DNA of 49,722 nucleotides from DATLGB01 sp038258425. Its GTDB lineage: Bacteria; Actinomycetota; Thermoleophilia; Solirubrobacterales; Solirubrobacteraceae. The stretch is taken from NCBI GenBank assembly GCA_038258425.1, contig JBBSPV010000028.1, positions 1 through 49,722 of the forward strand, in the 5' to 3' direction. A program made the translations under genes and the position numbers. Of the stretch, positions 48,454-49,722 are shown piece by piece; position 1 is the stretch's first letter, and the number at the start of each line of letters is the position of its first letter. The notes below the pieces were generated by a model. It made no database searches. It saw only the letters and a program-made list of their open reading frames with translations, and had not been told where the DNA came from.

Positions 48454-48485
48454 GCGCGCGGCTTCCCTCAGCGGGAGCCGCGCGC
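48454..48485. terminator. 10-bp stem spanning the mreB stop
   Basis: GCGCGCGGCT (48454-48463) pairs with AGCCGCGCGC (48476-48485) and the inner CCC/GGG can extend it. It lies in the convergent gap of the HtaA-repeat gene and mreB, and its right half covers the last codons and stop of mreB. Likely two-way terminator. Confidence 0.6.
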
Positions 48486-49475
48486 GAGCGCGTCGAGCTC
48501 CTCCAGCGTCTGGCCGGCGCCGAGCGCGACGCAGGTCAGCGGGTCCTCGGCGATCATCGCCGTGATCCCGGTCTCGAGCTCGATCCGCGCCGGGAGACCG
48601 CGCAGCAGCGCGCCTCCACCGGCCAGCACGACCCCGTGCTTGGTCATATCGGCGGCGAGCTCGGGCGGCGCCTCCTCCAGCGTGTCGTGCACCGCGGCCA
48701 TGATCTCGGCCAGCGACGGCTCGAGCGCCTCGCGCACCTCGACGCTCGAGAGCACGAGCTCCCGCGGCAGGCCGGAGAGCAGGTCGCGGCCGCGCACCTG
48801 CGTCTCGCGCTCGAGCTCCAGCGGCCCGGCGGAGCCGACCTCGAGCTTGATGGCCTCCGCTGACCGGGTGCCGACCGCCATCCGGTGACCCTGGCGCAGG
48901 TGCGTGGTGATCGCCTCGTCCATGTCGTAGCCGCCGACCCGCACGGAGCGCGACACGACGATGCCGCCGAGGGAGATGATCGCCACCTCGCTCGTCCCGC
49001 CGCCGATGTCGACGACCATCCGCCCGACGGGCTCGGCGATCTCCAGGCCGGCGCCGATCGCGGCGGCGAGGGACTCCTCGATCAGGTGCACGTCGCGGGC
49101 GCCGGCCGACAGGGACGCCTCCTCGATCGCGCGGCGCTCGACGTCGGTGATGCCCGACGGGGCGCACATGACGACGTTCGGGCGGCTGAAGCGGCTCGTG
49201 AGGACCTTGGCGAAGAACTGGCTGAGCATCGCCTCGGTGACCTCGAAGTCGGCGATCACGCCGTGGCGCAGCGGGCGGTCGGCGGAGATCGTGGCCGGGG
49301 TGCGGCCGATCATCTGCTGGGCGTCGGCGCCGACGGCGTGCACCTCGCCGGTGCGCTCGTCGATCGCGACGACGGACGGCTCGGACATGACGATGCCGCG
49401 ACCGCGCATGAAGACCACGGTGTTGGCCGTCCCGAGGTCGATGGCGATGTCGCCCTCGGCCCGCAGCGAGGGCAT
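48468..49475 (-). CDS. mreB: Rod shape-determining protein MreB
   Basis: Bacterial actin that guides cell-wall growth. 335 residues from the ATG at 49475. Actin-fold motifs: phosphate 1 IAIDLGTANTVVFMRGRGIV, connect 1 HLIEESLAAAIGAGL, phosphate 2 MVVDIGGGTSEVAIISLGGIV, and adenosine VVLAGGGALLRGLPARIE. A GTG at 49517 in the same frame would add 14 basic residues; it has TAGAGT (49531-49526) 8 nt upstream, so a leaderless longer form is possible. No mreC, mreD or rodA genes lie nearby, so it may be a second MreB copy and not the morphogenetic operon. The gap to the possible next gene is about 110 nt. Confidence 0.93.
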   Translation of the reverse strand: MPSLRAEGDIAIDLGTANTVVFMRGRGIVMSEPSVVAIDERTGEVHAVGADAQQMIGRTPATISADRPLRHGVIADFEVTEAMLSQFFAKVLTSRFSRPNVVMCAPSGITDVERRAIEEASLSAGARDVHLIEESLAAAIGAGLEIAEPVGRMVVDIGGGTSEVAIISLGGIVVSRSVRVGGYDMDEAITTHLRQGHRMAVGTRSAEAIKLEVGSAGPLELERETQVRGRDLLSGLPRELVLSSVEVREALEPSLAEIMAAVHDTLEEAPPELAADMTKHGVVLAGGGALLRGLPARIELETGITAMIAEDPLTCVALGAGQTLEELDALARGSR

Positions 49476-49584
49476 CCGCCACCGTCGCCGTGACCTGTGG
49501 GAGCCCGTTCGCGGCACGGCGCGCCACTCTAGGCCGAGCGTCGCCGCGCCGGGCGTCCGGCCGCTCGGCTACAACCGGTGTCCC

Positions 49585-49722
49585 ATGGCTCGCCGCCGCT
49601 CGCCCCGAGGCCGCTCCAGCTTCGCCTCCGACCGGCGCGGATCGTCGCCGCTGGGTGGCCCTGCGGCCCGCCGCCGGCGCCGCGGTCGCGGGCGGCGCGG
49701 CGGCGTGGGCGGCGGCGGCCTC
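49585..49722 (+). CDS. Possible start of an unidentified gene (cut by window end)
   Basis: An ATG at 49585, divergent from mreB, opens a frame to the window edge (46 codons). It begins MARRRSPRGRSSFASDRRGS and becomes Arg/Gly-rich. No family is recognisable, the codon pattern is poor and there is no clear ribosome site. An alternative frame shows a hydrophobic Ala stretch. Kept only because the region upstream of mreB needs a label. Confidence 0.2.
   Translation, partial: MARRRSPRGRSSFASDRRGSSPLGGPAARRRRRGRGRRGGVGGGGL

Overview
The window is very GC-rich, almost fully coding DNA. The gene content and protein style point to an actinobacterium, most likely of the Thermoleophilia/Solirubrobacterales type: fused SecDF, MreB, an HtaA-repeat exported protein with an ECF sigma/RskA-type anti-sigma pair, cysDNC, a split PRODH/P5CDH pair, and a giant indolepyruvate-ferredoxin-oxidoreductase-like enzyme. 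This placement is inferred from reading proteins, not from a database search. Start codons are often GTG. Many genes overlap as GTGA or ATGA, and a TAnnnT-type hexamer sits 6-10 nt upstream of many starts, which suggests leaderless or nearly leaderless transcripts.

Layout. 1-8.4 kb is a housekeeping block on the minus strand: yebC, a small membrane protein, ruvC-ruvA-ruvB, a zinc-ribbon/PAS protein and secDF (cut by the window edge). It is interrupted by a plus-strand aldo/keto reductase and by two decayed transporter remnants. 8.4-13.1 kb holds a sugar nucleotidyltransferase, a GAF-SpoIIE phosphatase, a phosphomannomutase and an aminotransferase. 13.2-17.9 kb is a sulfur block: a TauE-type exporter, an MBL hydrolase and cysD-cysN-cysC. 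17.9-21.3 kb has an epimerase-like protein, an FAD oxidoreductase and a polyprenyl-type glycosyltransferase on the minus strand. 21.4-25.6 kb has proline catabolism (PRODH, P5CDH) and an AI-2E-family permease. 25.6-30.2 kb has a membrane protein, then pdxS-pdxT-SDR-DEAD helicase on the minus strand. 30.3-37 kb has an RpiR regulator, rfbC, gluQ, a FadR-type regulator and the large 2-oxoacid:ferredoxin oxidoreductase. 37-41.7 kb has a tail-anchored coiled-coil protein, a membrane protein, a GH3 hydrolase, a DsbA-family protein, a tandem palindromic repeat and a GlsB-type membrane protein.

The most notable feature is at 41.76-45.75 kb. A tRNA gene with anticodon CAT (probably tRNA-Ile2) is followed 3.9 kb later by a second copy of its 3' part: 43 nt with one mismatch. 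This is the signature of an element inserted at the tRNA 3' end. The island has no visible integrase. It carries a broken cupin gene, an aldo/keto reductase, a TetR regulator and a Na+/H+ antiporter. Three copies of one palindrome (TGATGTCGC, 3-nt spacer, GCGACATCA) flank the TetR gene on both sides, so the cassette looks self-regulated.

To the right, 45.8-49.5 kb, are an anti-sigma/sigma pair, a divergent HtaA-repeat secreted protein, mreB and the first codons of a possible divergent gene. I saw no CRISPR array, insertion sequence, rRNA or phage gene.
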